A program made the translations under genes and the position numbers. From the NCBI RefSeq assembly GCF_927798175.1, contig NZ_CAKMMP010000008.1:124001-188000 (forward strand): DNA of 64,000 nt, given 5' to 3'. This DNA is from Paenibacillus sp. JJ-223. Its GTDB lineage: Bacteria > Bacillota > Bacilli > Paenibacillales > Paenibacillaceae. The notes below the pieces were generated by a model. The model did no database searches and had not been told where the DNA came from. It worked only from the letters and a program-made list of their open reading frames with translations. The stretch's first letter is position 1. Every line of letters begins with the position of its first letter. Positions 1 through 7,495 of the stretch are shown one piece after another.

Positions 1-1276
1 CTTCAAGGTACATGAACGGCGCCTGATCATCGTACAACCAGCTCTGCAATGTCTGGAGACCGTAGATGAGTCCTTTCGGCATTCTGCCGAAATCGGCCTC
101 GCGATGGTTGAACTCATAGGAATTGATTCCCGCGAGCAGTGCCTTTGGATCGATCCCGTCCCGCACAACGCGTTCAAGCACCTCGCGCACCGTATCGAGG
201 AACACCTGTTTGCTCTCCAGATTACTCTTTTTGAGTCCAATCGTCAGCACAGGCTGGTACAAGCTGTCATCGTATGAACCGTATACATCCTTCGCGATGC
301 CCTTGTCCAGAAGGGCCTGCTTGAGAACAGCGCCTGGCGCGTTAAGGAGTGCGTACAACAAAATTTCGAGCGAAATGTTCAATTCTTTGTCCAACGTCGT
401 TCCAATGACCGCATTGTATGTCAGGAAGCTGTTGTCGGTTTCCGATTCGGTGCTGCCGGCAGAATAACTCGTCACGACGTCCACGCGTTCTGCAAAAGGG
501 GATTGCAGGCCGATGGCCGAATCCGGCTCTGTCCGATCATAATGGCTCAGATAGGCTTCATCCAGCCAGTTCAACTTTTCCTCCATATCCATGTCGCCAT
601 ACAAATAGATGTAACTGTTGGACGGATGGTAGTACTTGGTGTGGAAATCCAGCAAACCCTGGTATGTAAGGTCCGGAATGGCATCGGGAATGCCGCCTGA
701 CTCGTTGGAGTATGTCGTATCCGGGAACAGGGAATTCAGCACCGCACGGCGCACGACGCGTTCCGGCGACGAGAAAGCACCCTTCATTTCGTTGTATACG
801 ACCCCGTTGTACGTTAACTCGTCTTCGGGGGAAGCCAGGTTGTAATTCCAGCCTTCCTGCAAAAATATTTTTTCGTTTTCATAAATGTTGGTGTTCAGTA
901 CCGCATCCAGATAGATGTCCATCAGATTGTGAAAATCATGCGCGTTTCGGCTCGCAATCGGATATACCGTTTTGTCCGGATACGTCATAGCGTTCAAGAA
1001 TGTATTGAGTGAGCCTTTCAACAATTCTACAAAGGAATCTTTGGCCGGAAATTTCTTCGACCCGCAGAGCACCGAATGCTCCAAAATGTGCGGTACGCCC
1101 GTATCGTCGCTCGGCGGCGTTCTGAACCCGATATTAAACACCTTATTGTCATCCTCGTTGGACAGCAGCAAAATTCTGGCGCCTGACTTCGTATGTTCCA
1201 ACAGATAGGCGTCCGCTTTGAGTTCCTCGATCCTGCGCTCCTGCAATACTTGGTAAGCCTGAAGATTTTTCAACAT
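1..1276 (-). CDS. M16C-family zinc metallopeptidase (presequence protease-like), C-terminus outside window
   Basis: This is the N-terminal ~425 residues of a large insulinase-type metallopeptidase that runs off the left edge. The inverted zinc motif HILEH sits at about residues 63-67, within GVPHILEHSVLCGSKKF, followed downstream by the conserved stretches LQEGWNY and GVVYNEMKG that carry the third zinc ligand region in M16C enzymes. The family degrades short unfolded peptides in a closed chamber; full members are about 970 residues, so roughly half is missing here. The ATG at 1276 is preceded by GGAGGA at good spacing, which fixes the start. No signal peptide is visible, so a cytoplasmic location is likely. 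The physiological substrate cannot be told from the sequence. Confidence 0.88.
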   Translation of the reverse strand, partial: MLKNLQAYQVLQERRIEELKADAYLLEHTKSGARILLLSNEDDNKVFNIGFRTPPSDDTGVPHILEHSVLCGSKKFPAKDSFVELLKGSLNTFLNAMTYPDKTVYPIASRNAHDFHNLMDIYLDAVLNTNIYENEKIFLQEGWNYNLASPEDELTYNGVVYNEMKGAFSSPERVVRRAVLNSLFPDTTYSNESGGIPDAIPDLTYQGLLDFHTKYYHPSNSYIYLYGDMDMEEKLNWLDEAYLSHYDRTEPDSAIGLQSPFAERVDVVTSYSAGSTESETDNSFLTYNAVIGTTLDKELNISLEILLYALLNAPGAVLKQALLDKGIAKDVYGSYDDSLYQPVLTIGLKKSNLESKQVFLDTVREVLERVVRDGIDPKALLAGINSYEFNHREADFGRMPKGLIYGLQTLQSWLYDDQAPFMYLE

Positions 1277-1457
1277 ATACCGAGTCCTCCATCATCAGAA
1301 ATGGTTTGTGCCTGTAAAAATCTCTGTAATTTATCCCGCAAGATAAAGGTAATTAATGACTATTTCCTCATTATACACGATCACTCGCCGTCTTCCTAAC
1401 CGAGGTTTTTTCCCGACAGAACGCCGTCTTAGATCCTATGTTTGGAGGATTGCGATT

Positions 1458-1523
1458 ATGAGATTATACTTCCGTACAGCTATTGCATCGGGCAATTTTG
1501 CATACTGCTTGCTTCGATCCTAA
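1458..1523 (+). CDS. possible 21-residue peptide, doubtful
   Basis: An ATG preceded by GGAGG with a 9-base spacer opens a 21-codon frame beginning MRLYFRTAIASG. It lies in the ~370 bp space between the M16C peptidase gene and tRNA-Leu. Apart from the good ribosome binding site nothing supports it; it may be chance. The rest of 1277-1600 shows no gene. Confidence 0.18.
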   Translation: MRLYFRTAIASGNFAYCLLRS

Positions 1524-1601
1524 AGTTCGTCCCCAATCCGCCCCCCAAAGAAGAAATAATGCACTCGTTCCCTTTGAATCGGGAGAGTTCATTCAAAATA
1601 C

Positions 1602-1644
1602 AAAAAAAGGAAATCCCTTATGTATTAAGGGATTTCCTTTTTTT
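1602..1644. terminator. bidirectional terminator after tRNA-Leu
   Basis: A perfect 19-bp inverted repeat (1602-1620 and 1626-1644, loop 5 bases) has an A-run on one side and a T-run on the other, so it can end transcription from either direction. It sits 7 bases beyond the 3' end of tRNA-Leu and most likely ends that transcript. Confidence 0.85.
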
Positions 1645-1650
1645 AATGGA

Positions 1651-1736
1651 TGCCGAGGACCGGGATCGAACCGGTACGGTAGTCACCTACCGCAGGATTT
1701 TAAGTCCTGTGCGTCTGCCAATTCCGCCACCCCGGC
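1651..1736 (-). tRNA. tRNA-Leu (UAA)
   Basis: An 86-base class II tRNA. The acceptor stem GCCGGGG pairs with CCTCGGC, the anticodon loop CTTAAAA gives UAA, a long variable arm follows, and the T loop GGTTCGATCC is standard. The discriminator base is A and the CCA end is not encoded. It stands alone with its own promoter and terminator. Confidence 0.95.
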
Positions 1737-1777
1737 ATATGTATGTCCTTCTTTAATTACTTGAGGCGACAAGAAAT

Positions 1778-1806
1778 ATAATATCATGTTATTAATCATT
1801 ATGCAA
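1778..1806 (-). promoter_or_regulatory. SigA-type promoter of tRNA-Leu
   Basis: On the minus strand TTGCAT (-35) and TATTAT (-10) are separated by 17 bases, about 40 bases before the tRNA 5' end. The spacing is ideal and the hexamers are 4/6 and 5/6 matches. Confidence 0.6.
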
Positions 1807-1881
1807 CATATTTTTTATAATTGTAATGAATAAACGTGAGTGCACAACCATCGCCCCATATTTGTCTCATGACATGGAAAC

Positions 1882-1909
1882 GGGACTGCCGGACAAAGCC
1901 GGCAGTCCC
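1882..1909. terminator. GC-rich hairpin downstream of the stress-protein gene
   Basis: A perfect 11-bp inverted repeat (GGGACTGCCGG and its complement, 6-base loop) lies ~140 bases beyond the stop of the minus-strand gene at 2046. There is no long T-run, so termination is only a guess. The rest of 1810-2045 shows no gene. Confidence 0.4.
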
Positions 1910-2045
1910 TCTGGAAAATCCGAGTTGCGGTCTCGAATTTTCAGATCAACCATCTATATTAAGGGAGGTGTGAGTAAAGAATACATCGCCAACATTAAAA
2001 GAACCTAAAATGCGCCTTAAATTAAACTAAAAAGAATACAAGCTT

Positions 2046-2513
2046 TCAAGCCTGCGGTTTTTCCTCCATACTTAGAATCGGAATAACTTCATCCAACTCG
2101 GAGTCATCACACTCCACTACAACGATTAAGCCACCGTCAAGCAAAAAAGTTTCATACATCTGCGCTTTCGTCTCGGATATGCCCGCTTCGGTCAGCATCA
2201 GCACCAGATCGTCCGTGCCTTCGCCAATTTGATTGCCTGCCAAACGCCGGACAGCTTGCCCCACCGTCTGAATCTGGTCCTTGCGCTCATCCAACGCGGC
2301 CAATACTCCTTTGAGCGCTCCAAACGCACCGTCTGTGCCGCCTCCTTTCAAAGGCTTAGGCAATTCGGTTTGCTCGCTTACCCGTTCCAAATCCAGTTGT
2401 TCCTTCGCCACGACGCCAAGACGATCCTTCGCGATCCCGACAAGCTTTAACCTGTTGAGCATCAGTATCGCTTCATTTTCTGTGCTTGCCATGCCAATCA
2501 GCAATTGAGTCAT
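2046..2513 (-). CDS. general stress protein 17M (YflT)-like domain protein
   Basis: A 155-residue cytoplasmic protein without membrane segments. The N-terminus MTQLLIGMASTENEA starts a beta-alpha unit, a glycine-rich stretch GGGTDGAFGALKGVL sits near residue 60, and the C-terminal half ends with GGLIVVVECDD. This layout, two similar alpha/beta halves around a Gly loop, resembles the general stress protein 17M domain of Firmicutes; I recognise it by layout rather than by diagnostic residues. The ATG at 2513 is preferred over the one 6 bases upstream because GGAGG has a 7-base spacer to it and none to the other. It is a single-gene unit. The biochemical function of this family is unknown. Confidence 0.6.
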   Translation of the reverse strand: MTQLLIGMASTENEAILMLNRLKLVGIAKDRLGVVAKEQLDLERVSEQTELPKPLKGGGTDGAFGALKGVLAALDERKDQIQTVGQAVRRLAGNQIGEGTDDLVLMLTEAGISETKAQMYETFLLDGGLIVVVECDDSELDEVIPILSMEEKPQA

Positions 2514-2721
2514 ATCCATTCCTCCTCGGACCGCTATCTCATTATGAGTTCTTTATGTTCATTTACCCGTTTTGCGCTTCATGTCTTTCATTTTCCGGTG
2601 AATTCACGGCATGCATTTCTGGAAATCGATACCTAGTTCTGATAGACTACATAAAGAAGCCCAATTAACCATTGATATTAAAGAATATGTTTTCATATCC
2701 CATGTTCAGGAGTAATGTCTT

Positions 2722-2958
2722 ATGAAAAAAGAGGTAGATATTGCCATTCGCCGCAAACAGCAAATCGTGGTTCGCAATACGAGCGGGCAAACCGTTACCG
2801 GAACTCCCGAGCGTTCGGCCGACTCATCCATATTGACCCTTAGAACTGTGCAGGGAAACCTGTGGATTCCCTTTGACGAAGTGGAACAGGTTACCCGGAT
2901 ATTGAGCATCCGGTCACACCATCTGAACGGCCTGCAGATGACAGCTGCCGACCTGTAA
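2722..2958 (+). CDS. small hypothetical protein, 78 residues
   Basis: Soluble, charged protein beginning MKKEVDIAIRRKQQ. AGGAG stands 9 bases before the ATG. The end of the second strand pair reads GNLWIPFDEVEQV, which recalls the closing strand of YolD-like or Sm-like small beta barrels, but the resemblance is weak and I assign no function. It is monocistronic, between two minus-strand genes, with a weak terminator behind it. Confidence 0.55.
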   Translation: MKKEVDIAIRRKQQIVVRNTSGQTVTGTPERSADSSILTLRTVQGNLWIPFDEVEQVTRILSIRSHHLNGLQMTAADL

Positions 2959-2965
2959 CGATGGA

Positions 2966-2999
2966 CCAGAACACTCCGGCACTTTCGGGACGTTTTTTT
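2966..2999 (+). terminator. likely terminator of the 78-residue gene
   Basis: An imperfect stem (AACACTCCG against CGGGACGTT) is followed directly by a run of seven T, just past the stop codon at 2958. Confidence 0.45.
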
Positions 3000-3018
3000 C
3001 TTCATCCAAAAATTTCAG

Positions 3019-3067
3019 GAAAAAAGCTGATTCGCAAGGGGCTTGTCTCCTTGAAATCAGCTCTTTT
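3019..3067. terminator. bidirectional terminator between converging genes
   Basis: AAAAGCTGATT and AATCAGCTCTTTT form a long stem with extra AAGG/CCTT pairing inside. It lies 6 bases from the stop of the nuclease gene on the minus strand and serves the converging transcripts. Confidence 0.65.
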
Positions 3068-3072
3068 GAATA

Positions 3073-3561
3073 TTATTTGACTACGAATCGAACCCGGGTC
3101 CCGTCCGGATATGTACTGAGTTGATTCCCGACCCAAGATCCTGCTCCACGGTTATCCTTTGGCGTAATATATTGGATATCCGCATTCGCGCCGCCTTCGG
3201 CGCACATGGCCATCGGCCATTCGTCGCGATCATACCCTTTTTTGACCGGCACGCCCTTAAGCGACAATTCCCGATTGGCTTCGGCTCCGTCCCGATCGAT
3301 GGTGCAGACATCGGAATGCCCTGCTTTAATGGCGGATTTAATATGCGCTGCAGTCTCGGGGTAGCGTTCGGACGGAAACGTAATCGTGTGATCCACACCC
3401 TGAGTGGTGCCCTGATCAAGCCATGCAGGCAAATCCAGCGGGATCTCTCCCTTAAACCAGGCAAAGAACAGCACCACCATCAAAGTAAGAAGCGTCAAAC
3501 CCTTCTTTTTTAAGCTGCCGAATCCTTTGTTTCTTCGTTTTTTTCTGTGCGTTCTGCTCAT
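3073..3561 (-). CDS. secreted NucA/NucB-type deoxyribonuclease
   Basis: A 162-residue protein with a basic N-terminus ([11 protein letters not shown]), one hydrophobic segment at about residues 22-38 and an extracytoplasmic nuclease domain. The DNA-nuclease signature is clear: [12 protein letters not shown], then [16 protein letters not shown] and DNRGAGSW. In Bacillus, NucA is a membrane-bound competence nuclease and NucB a secreted sporulation/biofilm nuclease; the anchor-like segment fits either. The start at ATG 3561 is chosen because AGGAGG lies just upstream of it and inside the longer frame. No competence or sporulation genes adjoin, so the exact role is open. Confidence 0.85.
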   Translation of the reverse strand: MSRTHRKKRRNKGFGSLKKKGLTLLTLMVVLFFAWFKGEIPLDLPAWLDQGTTQGVDHTITFPSERYPETAAHIKSAIKAGHSDVCTIDRDGAEANRELSLKGVPVKKGYDRDEWPMAMCAEGGANADIQYITPKDNRGAGSWVGNQLSTYPDGTRVRFVVK

Positions 3562-3812
3562 GCTGCCTCCTCTCATTCCCTTTGCATTATAACAGAACGT
3601 CCGTTCGCCAAACAATCCTTAATATGTATCATTCAAGCGAATTCGTTTATTCCAACCGATTCAAAACCCGGCTCGATGTGGTAACATATCATTACGTTAG
3701 ACAACACAAACATCTTACTCGTTACCGACAGCACGATCCTGACTATTCTATCGAATACTGACGCCTAGTCATTAAGGGAATCGGATCATGTCCATGAGGA
3801 AGGATGAACGGT

Positions 3813-4001
3813 ATGCGAACCCTCTTTTTTATCTTTATGACATTATGCATCATTAATTTCTGTTTCCCTAAAGTGGGCTGGTATTTGCGTTATGGCTGGA
3901 TCACGCGAGGGGAATCGGAGCCCGAAAGCTCACATATGATTTTTGTCCGAATGACAAGTTTGATCATGCTGATTGTGGCTTTCACCCTTTCCGTCGGTTA
4001 A
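3813..4001 (+). CDS. small membrane protein, 62 residues
   Basis: Two hydrophobic segments (about residues 1-17 and 43-60) flank a polar loop with GWITRGESEPESS; the loop follows a WYLRYGW motif. The layout is that of small Bacillales membrane proteins of the DUF6199 kind; no function is known. GAGGAAGG suits the ATG at 3813 (9-base spacer) better than the in-frame ATG at 3804, which it abuts. It has its own terminator. Confidence 0.6.
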   Translation: MRTLFFIFMTLCIINFCFPKVGWYLRYGWITRGESEPESSHMIFVRMTSLIMLIVAFTLSVG

Positions 4002-4013
4002 AACATAAAGCGA

Positions 4014-4050
4014 TAAAGCAGCATTCCGTCCAGGAATCGCTGCTTTTTGC
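4014..4050 (+). terminator. terminator of the 62-residue membrane protein gene
   Basis: AAAGCAGC-ATTCC and GGAAT-CGCTGCTT form a stem followed by a T-run, 13 bases past the stop at 4001. Confidence 0.75.
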
Positions 4051-4165
4051 CGTTCAATGAGCAAAAAATGATAATTTTATTTGTGGAATGGCGCTACATG
4101 GCATCTTATTATAAAATGACGGGCTTGTTGCCGACATCCGGTATCTGAGAAAGGGTCTTATTCTT

Positions 4166-4813
4166 ATGAACATTGCATTTTATCCTTATTGGGCGGCGAA
4201 AACTCTACTTTCTTTTGTTCATGTAATATACATTACAGTCATCACCATCATGATTTATGGACTGACAGCCTCCTTGCTCTGGGCTTTTTTGTTTCCCATT
4301 ATGCAGGTGGCAGCACGGAGTTTCGCCGGCTTGTCTGTTTCATCGCGAATCAAGCACTTTGCTTCTTCACGACTCTTGATCGGTATGCTTGCAACCAAAA
4401 CATTGCTGCTGTCTGCAATTGCAGCCGGCCTCCCCTACTTGAAGCAGCATCTTCCCCTCCTGTTCGCCGCTGCCTTTCTGTTATCCCTGCTGGAAGGGTG
4501 GGAATCCGCATTGCTTCATGCTCTGCCATTATCGGCAGGTCATGCTTTGGAAACCGAAATCGCCAAGGCGAACAGCCTGCTCTCTTTTTCCAGTCATACC
4601 GCCACCGTTGTCGGATTGCCTATCACCTTTTTGGCAACGGTACATTGGGGGGCCGCGTCCACATTATGGAGTTCGGCCGCATTATCGTGGACCACGCTTG
4701 TCTTTGCGATCGCGTTTGTGCTTTTGATCCAGGAAAAGGAAAACATCTATGCGAAACGTGCATCGAGGGCATCCCGATTCGAAATCAAACAGGAAGACAG
4801 ACGGCAGTTTTAA
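4166..4813 (+). CDS. half-size MFS-like membrane protein (six segments)
   Basis: A 215-residue hydrophobic protein with about six membrane segments. The loop SVSSRIKHFASSRLLIG lies where MFS transporters carry the basic loop between segments 2 and 3, and IAKANSLLSFSSHTATVVG resembles the segment-5 region of MFS exporters. It stops after the sixth segment with a basic tail, so it matches only the N-terminal half of a normal 12-segment transporter. No second half lies downstream; the next gene runs the other way. It may be a degraded transporter or a stand-alone half protein. AAAGGG precedes the ATG by 10 bases. Confidence 0.55.
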   Translation: MNIAFYPYWAAKTLLSFVHVIYITVITIMIYGLTASLLWAFLFPIMQVAARSFAGLSVSSRIKHFASSRLLIGMLATKTLLLSAIAAGLPYLKQHLPLLFAAAFLLSLLEGWESALLHALPLSAGHALETEIAKANSLLSFSSHTATVVGLPITFLATVHWGAASTLWSSAALSWTTLVFAIAFVLLIQEKENIYAKRASRASRFEIKQEDRRQF

Positions 4814-4838
4814 CGAACTCTTGTCATATCCACCACAC

Positions 4839-4867
4839 CAAAAGACGAGCAGCTTGCGCTGCTCGTC
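4839..4867 (-). terminator. terminator of the DUF1904 gene
   Basis: GACGAGCAGC and GCTGCTCGTC form a perfect 10-bp stem with a TTGC/GCAA loop, followed on the minus strand by TTTT. It is 50 bases beyond the stop of the gene at 4918. Confidence 0.75.
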
Positions 4868-4917
4868 CATACATGCTGAAGCCCTATGTTCGCGCATCCA
4901 CGGTTGACCGCTTCAGC

Positions 4918-5247
4918 TTAGTCCAACGGATAGTCCAACAACGGTTTACCCTGTTTGTAATATAGCGAAGGAGATAAAATGTTAAAAAAGATATGCGCAT
5001 CAGGCACTCCGGCCTCAGCCAGGATCCCATGTATGCTGGATGCCATACGGTTGTGAACATCCTGATGCCGCTGAAACATCAAAATTTCGACGGACGCCGG
5101 CGAAGGCGTAAGTGCTTGTACATCATACCGTTCCGCCTTTACTCTCTCTTCCGGAATATTGAATACAAAAGCCATCTGCTCGGTAATTCGGGGTACGACT
5201 TCCTCCAATTGATTACCTGTAAATCCTCTAAAGCGAATAAACGGCAT
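4918..5247 (-). CDS. DUF1904 family protein (tautomerase-like fold)
   Basis: A 109-residue soluble protein starting MPFIRFRGF with proline at position 2, followed by NQLEEVVPRITEQMAFVF. DUF1904 proteins have this length and a MIF/4-oxalocrotonate tautomerase-like beta-alpha-beta layout, where Pro1 would be catalytic after removal of Met. Whether this protein is an active tautomerase is unknown. GAAGGG lies 5-6 bases before the ATG. It is a single-gene unit with its own terminator. Confidence 0.7.
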   Translation of the reverse strand: MPFIRFRGFTGNQLEEVVPRITEQMAFVFNIPEERVKAERYDVQALTPSPASVEILMFQRHQDVHNRMASSIHGILAEAGVPDAHIFFNILSPSLYYKQGKPLLDYPLD

Positions 5248-5352
5248 GCAAATCCCTTCAATCTCTGATATAGTCTCTTATGTGATTTTAAGCACATTCT
5301 TTTCGGTTGTCAAATGACCCGCATGCCGCTCATTCCCCATGTTTCGCGCCAA

Positions 5353-5375
5353 GCTCCGCCGTCAAGCGGCGGAGC
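5353..5375 (-). terminator. strong hairpin downstream of the YjcZ-like gene
   Basis: GCTCCGCCG and CGGCGGAGC form a perfect 9-bp stem with a 5-base loop, 36 bases past the stop at 5411. There is no clear T-run, so it may be a processing or stability element as well as a terminator. Confidence 0.5.
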
Positions 5376-5410
5376 CCAGCCGAATCACAAGGATTTCAGG
5401 GGTATCCAGC

Positions 5411-5521
5411 TTATACCCAGAAGGATTTTGTGATGATTACGAGAAGGATGAACAACACCAGAATTGCACTTGTGGAAGTCCATACTCCGCCATTTCCACA
5501 ACCGTATCCAACTTGACTCAT
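5411..5521 (-). CDS. YjcZ-family sporulation peptide, 36 residues
   Basis: A very short gene with an excellent ribosome binding site: AAAGGAGG with an 8-base spacer to ATG 5521. The peptide begins MSQVGYGCGNGGVW, has one membrane segment SAILVLFILLVII and ends TKSFWV. The Gly/Tyr-rich head followed by a single hydrophobic helix is the hallmark of YjcZ/YczM-type peptides found in spore-formers, often made in the developing spore. Their exact role is unknown. The gene is a single unit between the DUF1904 gene and the frameshifted hydrolase. Confidence 0.85.
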   Translation of the reverse strand: MSQVGYGCGNGGVWTSTSAILVLFILLVIITKSFWV

Positions 5522-5631
5522 TTGATTGGCCTCCTTTGAATTTCAAGGTATGCCATAAGATATGCGAATTCAATTGGAATGACCGGGCCATATCCCAATC
5601 TACAGCGCCCAAAATCAAGGAGTTTGTCTCG

Positions 5632-6295
5632 CTACTCCACGGCGACATCTGCTTTCTTGCCGGTTCCCGTCCGGATCCGACCTCTTCCTCCATCGCTGTT
5701 TAGAATGACCGTGCGAGTACGCGTATCGTTTCGAGCGGCCAACAGCACCGTCCCATCCGGAGCAATGCAATACGCGATCGGGATGGACACTTCAGAATCG
5801 CGATAGAAGCCGTCTCCATGGCTTGACCCCATAACGAGGGCATCCGTTCTTCACCGCAATGCCGCGAGCGGCTTCCAGCCATTCTTCATACTGCTCTTCA
5901 CTGAACATGCCCACCCCGATGGAATGCATCAGGATGTCCACCTTCCCTATTTCTTCATTCTCAAACCCCTGAAGTACCAGCTCATCGCATAGCAATGTAC
6001 TGATCCTCCATCCTTGCTCCTCTACGGCCTCAGCTGGCGTATATTTCGCCTTTTCCAACACGATCTTGCCTTTTGGGTCAATGACGATGGAACGATCCTT
6101 CGGACGTTCATTCAGCCTGCGATGTCCGGACACGATCATGGTTCCGTACCTTGCCGCCAGCTCACGTGCTTGGTCCACGTTCTGGTTCAAATACCCCTCC
6201 GGAAACAGCAAAATATCCGCATCGTTGTCCATGAGCTCCTTTTCCAACTGCAGAAGCCCATCCTCAAGCTTCGGTTGACCGATGACAATTTTCAA
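5632..6295 (-). pseudogene. carbon-nitrogen hydrolase (nitrilase superfamily), frameshifted
   Basis: The first ~150 codons encode a nitrilase-superfamily fold: DILLFPEGY with the catalytic Glu, a Lys in LEKAKYTPAE and a candidate catalytic Cys in STLLCDEL. After AVKNGCP the frame shifts and the homologous continuation, MGSSHGDGFYRDS then IPIAYCIAPDG, is found in another frame down to the stop at 5632. One extra base at about 5833-5840 explains it: removing one base restores an uninterrupted frame of about 220 residues, a normal length for the family. It may be a recent inactivation or a sequencing error. A TTG start at 6295 has GGGGAG at a 6-base spacer and gives an N-terminus like the family's; the ATG at 6310 is the alternative and lacks a good binding site. 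Confidence 0.75.
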
Positions 6296-6321
6296 GCCCA
6301 ACTCCCCCATTCTTCGTCATT

Positions 6322-6364
6322 AAAAAGCCGGTTCATACCCCATAAAGAGGTACGAACCGGCTTA
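6322..6364 (-). terminator. terminator of the 58-residue gene
   Basis: AAGCCGGTTCGTACC and GGTATGAACCGGCTT (minus strand, one mismatch) form a 15-bp stem followed by TTTTT, about 115 bases beyond the stop at 6478. Confidence 0.75.
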
Positions 6365-6477
6365 AAGGCAAGCACGCGCCGATTGGGTCACGTACTGCAA
6401 CTCCTTCAAGAGCAATGGTCCGCAAGCCGAGAAAATGCCTCAATCCCATTGCCTTTACAGTTCAGGTTGATATGTAA

Positions 6478-6654
6478 TTATGCTTTTCTATGCTCAATTC
6501 TATCATATATCTCTTGTCCGTCATAGCTCCGATCTGTTGTGACGTCCCGCATAAACCGGATGCCTTCCGGGCTTCCGAGCTCAGCCGTTCCTCCGGCCAA
6601 TGCTCCCATAATCATGGCGAAAGGATAAATCATAATCGCTAACATTTTTTTCAC
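6478..6654 (-). CDS. small hypothetical protein, 58 residues, GTG start
   Basis: GTG at 6654 opens a 58-residue frame starting MKKMLAIMIYPFAMIM, with a hydrophobic helix over residues 4-20, then LAGGTAELGSPEGIRF and a charged tail ending EIYDRIEHRKA. AGAGGCAGGGG stands upstream; an ATG three codons further in is the alternative start. It has an AT-rich upstream region with TATATATA and a convincing terminator behind it. The GSPEGIRFMRDV section looks conserved in style, but I recognise no family. Confidence 0.55.
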   Translation of the reverse strand: MKKMLAIMIYPFAMIMGALAGGTAELGSPEGIRFMRDVTTDRSYDGQEIYDRIEHRKA

Positions 6655-6873
6655 GATGCCCCTGCCTCTTTCCTATTTGGATTTTTATTCTATATATATA
6701 CGACATAAGTTTCATATCGGTTTCACATTCCATGCAATTGCTTAGGATGATAATAATATGCTAGATTCGAGAAAGCTATGGACAATCACGGAATACGAAA
6801 AATAAGGCTATCGCGTGAGGGAACGTTCGGTATAATGACGAAAAGCAGATCCAGGAAGATATGTTAGTAGACA
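6655..6873. other. intergenic space, no gene seen
   Basis: About 220 bases between the 58-residue gene and the tRNA terminator. It holds an AT-rich stretch (TATATATATA near 6697) that fits a minus-strand promoter for the small gene; nothing else is apparent. Confidence 0.4.
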
Positions 6874-6899
6874 GAAAAAAACCCTTGCTGCGCAAGGGC
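6874..6899 (-). terminator. terminator of the tRNA pair
   Basis: CCCTTGC and GCAAGGG form a tight stem followed on the minus strand by seven T. It lies 11 bases beyond the 3' end of tRNA-Ile. Confidence 0.85.
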
Positions 6900-6909
6900 T
6901 TTGAGGAAA

Positions 6910-6983
6910 TGGGTCCTACAGGACTCGAACCTGTGACCAATCGGTTATGAGCCGACCGCTCTAACCAACTGAGCTAAGGACCC
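6910..6983 (-). tRNA. tRNA with CAT anticodon, probably tRNA-Ile2
   Basis: A 74-base cloverleaf with acceptor stem GGGTCCT/AGGACCC, D arm TAGCTCAGTTGGTTAGAGC, anticodon loop CTCATAA and T arm AGGTTCGAGTCCT. CAT could mean elongator Met or the Ile2 species whose C34 becomes lysidine. The GGTCCTTAGCTCAGTTGGTTAGAGC body resembles the Bacillus tRNA-Ile2 I know and not elongator tRNA-Met, so Ile2 is preferred. CCA is not encoded. Confidence 0.75.
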
Positions 6984-7040
6984 TCACCAAAAAAGTATAA
7001 CGTTCACATGATGGCTGTTTAAACATCGAGTGAAACTTGA

Positions 7041-7114
<74 letters not shown>

Positions 7115-7144
7115 TCAGTAAAAAATCAAAATAGCGACTTAATT

Positions 7145-7174
7145 AATATACACCATTTATATCCTATACGTCAA
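7145..7174 (-). promoter_or_regulatory. SigA-type promoter of the tRNA pair
   Basis: TTGACG (-35) and TATATT (-10) with an 18-base spacer on the minus strand, about 30 bases before the fMet 5' end. Confidence 0.65.
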
Positions 7175-7183
7175 GGGGTAATG

Positions 7184-7348
7184 TCAGGGAATAAATCGAA
7201 CACCATATCTCCCTTTTTTGGAACGGAAAATCTCGATCTCTGACGGGTCGCTATATCCATATAACCAACCATCATGTTCAAGCCGCTTGGCCAAACAGCC
7301 TGCTTGAAATTTGGTGGCGTAAAGCTTGCTAAAATATATCCAATGCAT
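7184..7348 (-). CDS. small hypothetical protein, 54 residues
   Basis: ATG at 7348 follows a strong AAAGGAGG with a 7-base spacer. The 54-residue product starts MHWIYFSKLYATKFQAG, then LAKRLEHDGWLYGYSDPSE and ends KGRYGVRFIP. It is soluble, basic and rich in aromatic residues; no family is recognised. It is a single gene between the ABC operon terminator and the tRNA promoter, and its stop codon lies 10 bases from that promoter. Confidence 0.65.
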   Translation of the reverse strand: MHWIYFSKLYATKFQAGCLAKRLEHDGWLYGYSDPSEIEIFRSKKGRYGVRFIP

Positions 7349-7430
7349 AGGTCACCCTCCTTTCCAATCCATTGCTCAATATGTAGAATACCCCGCTTGC
7401 TCCAATTTTATATCCTGCATGCTTAAAGTC

Positions 7431-7467
7431 AAAAAAAGCTGCCGGAGACCAAATCTCCGGCAGCTTC
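7431..7467 (-). terminator. terminator of the ABC operon
   Basis: AGCTGCCGGAGA and TCTCCGGCAGCT form a perfect 12-bp stem with a 5-base loop, followed on the minus strand by seven T, directly after the solute-binding protein gene. Confidence 0.9.
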
Positions 7468-7495
7468 AAGATGAAGCAAATTAAAACATGACTTC

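Noticed and set aside
1826-2008. 60-residue plus-strand frame
   Set aside because: No ribosome binding site, and it runs through a strong hairpin.
2706-3005. 99-residue minus-strand frame
   Set aside because: Antisense to the 78-residue plus-strand gene that has a ribosome binding site; Arg/Cys-rich shadow.
4189-4965. 258-residue frame overlapping the half-MFS gene
   Set aside because: Cys/Arg-rich reading in another frame; the hydrophobic frame with a ribosome binding site is the real one.
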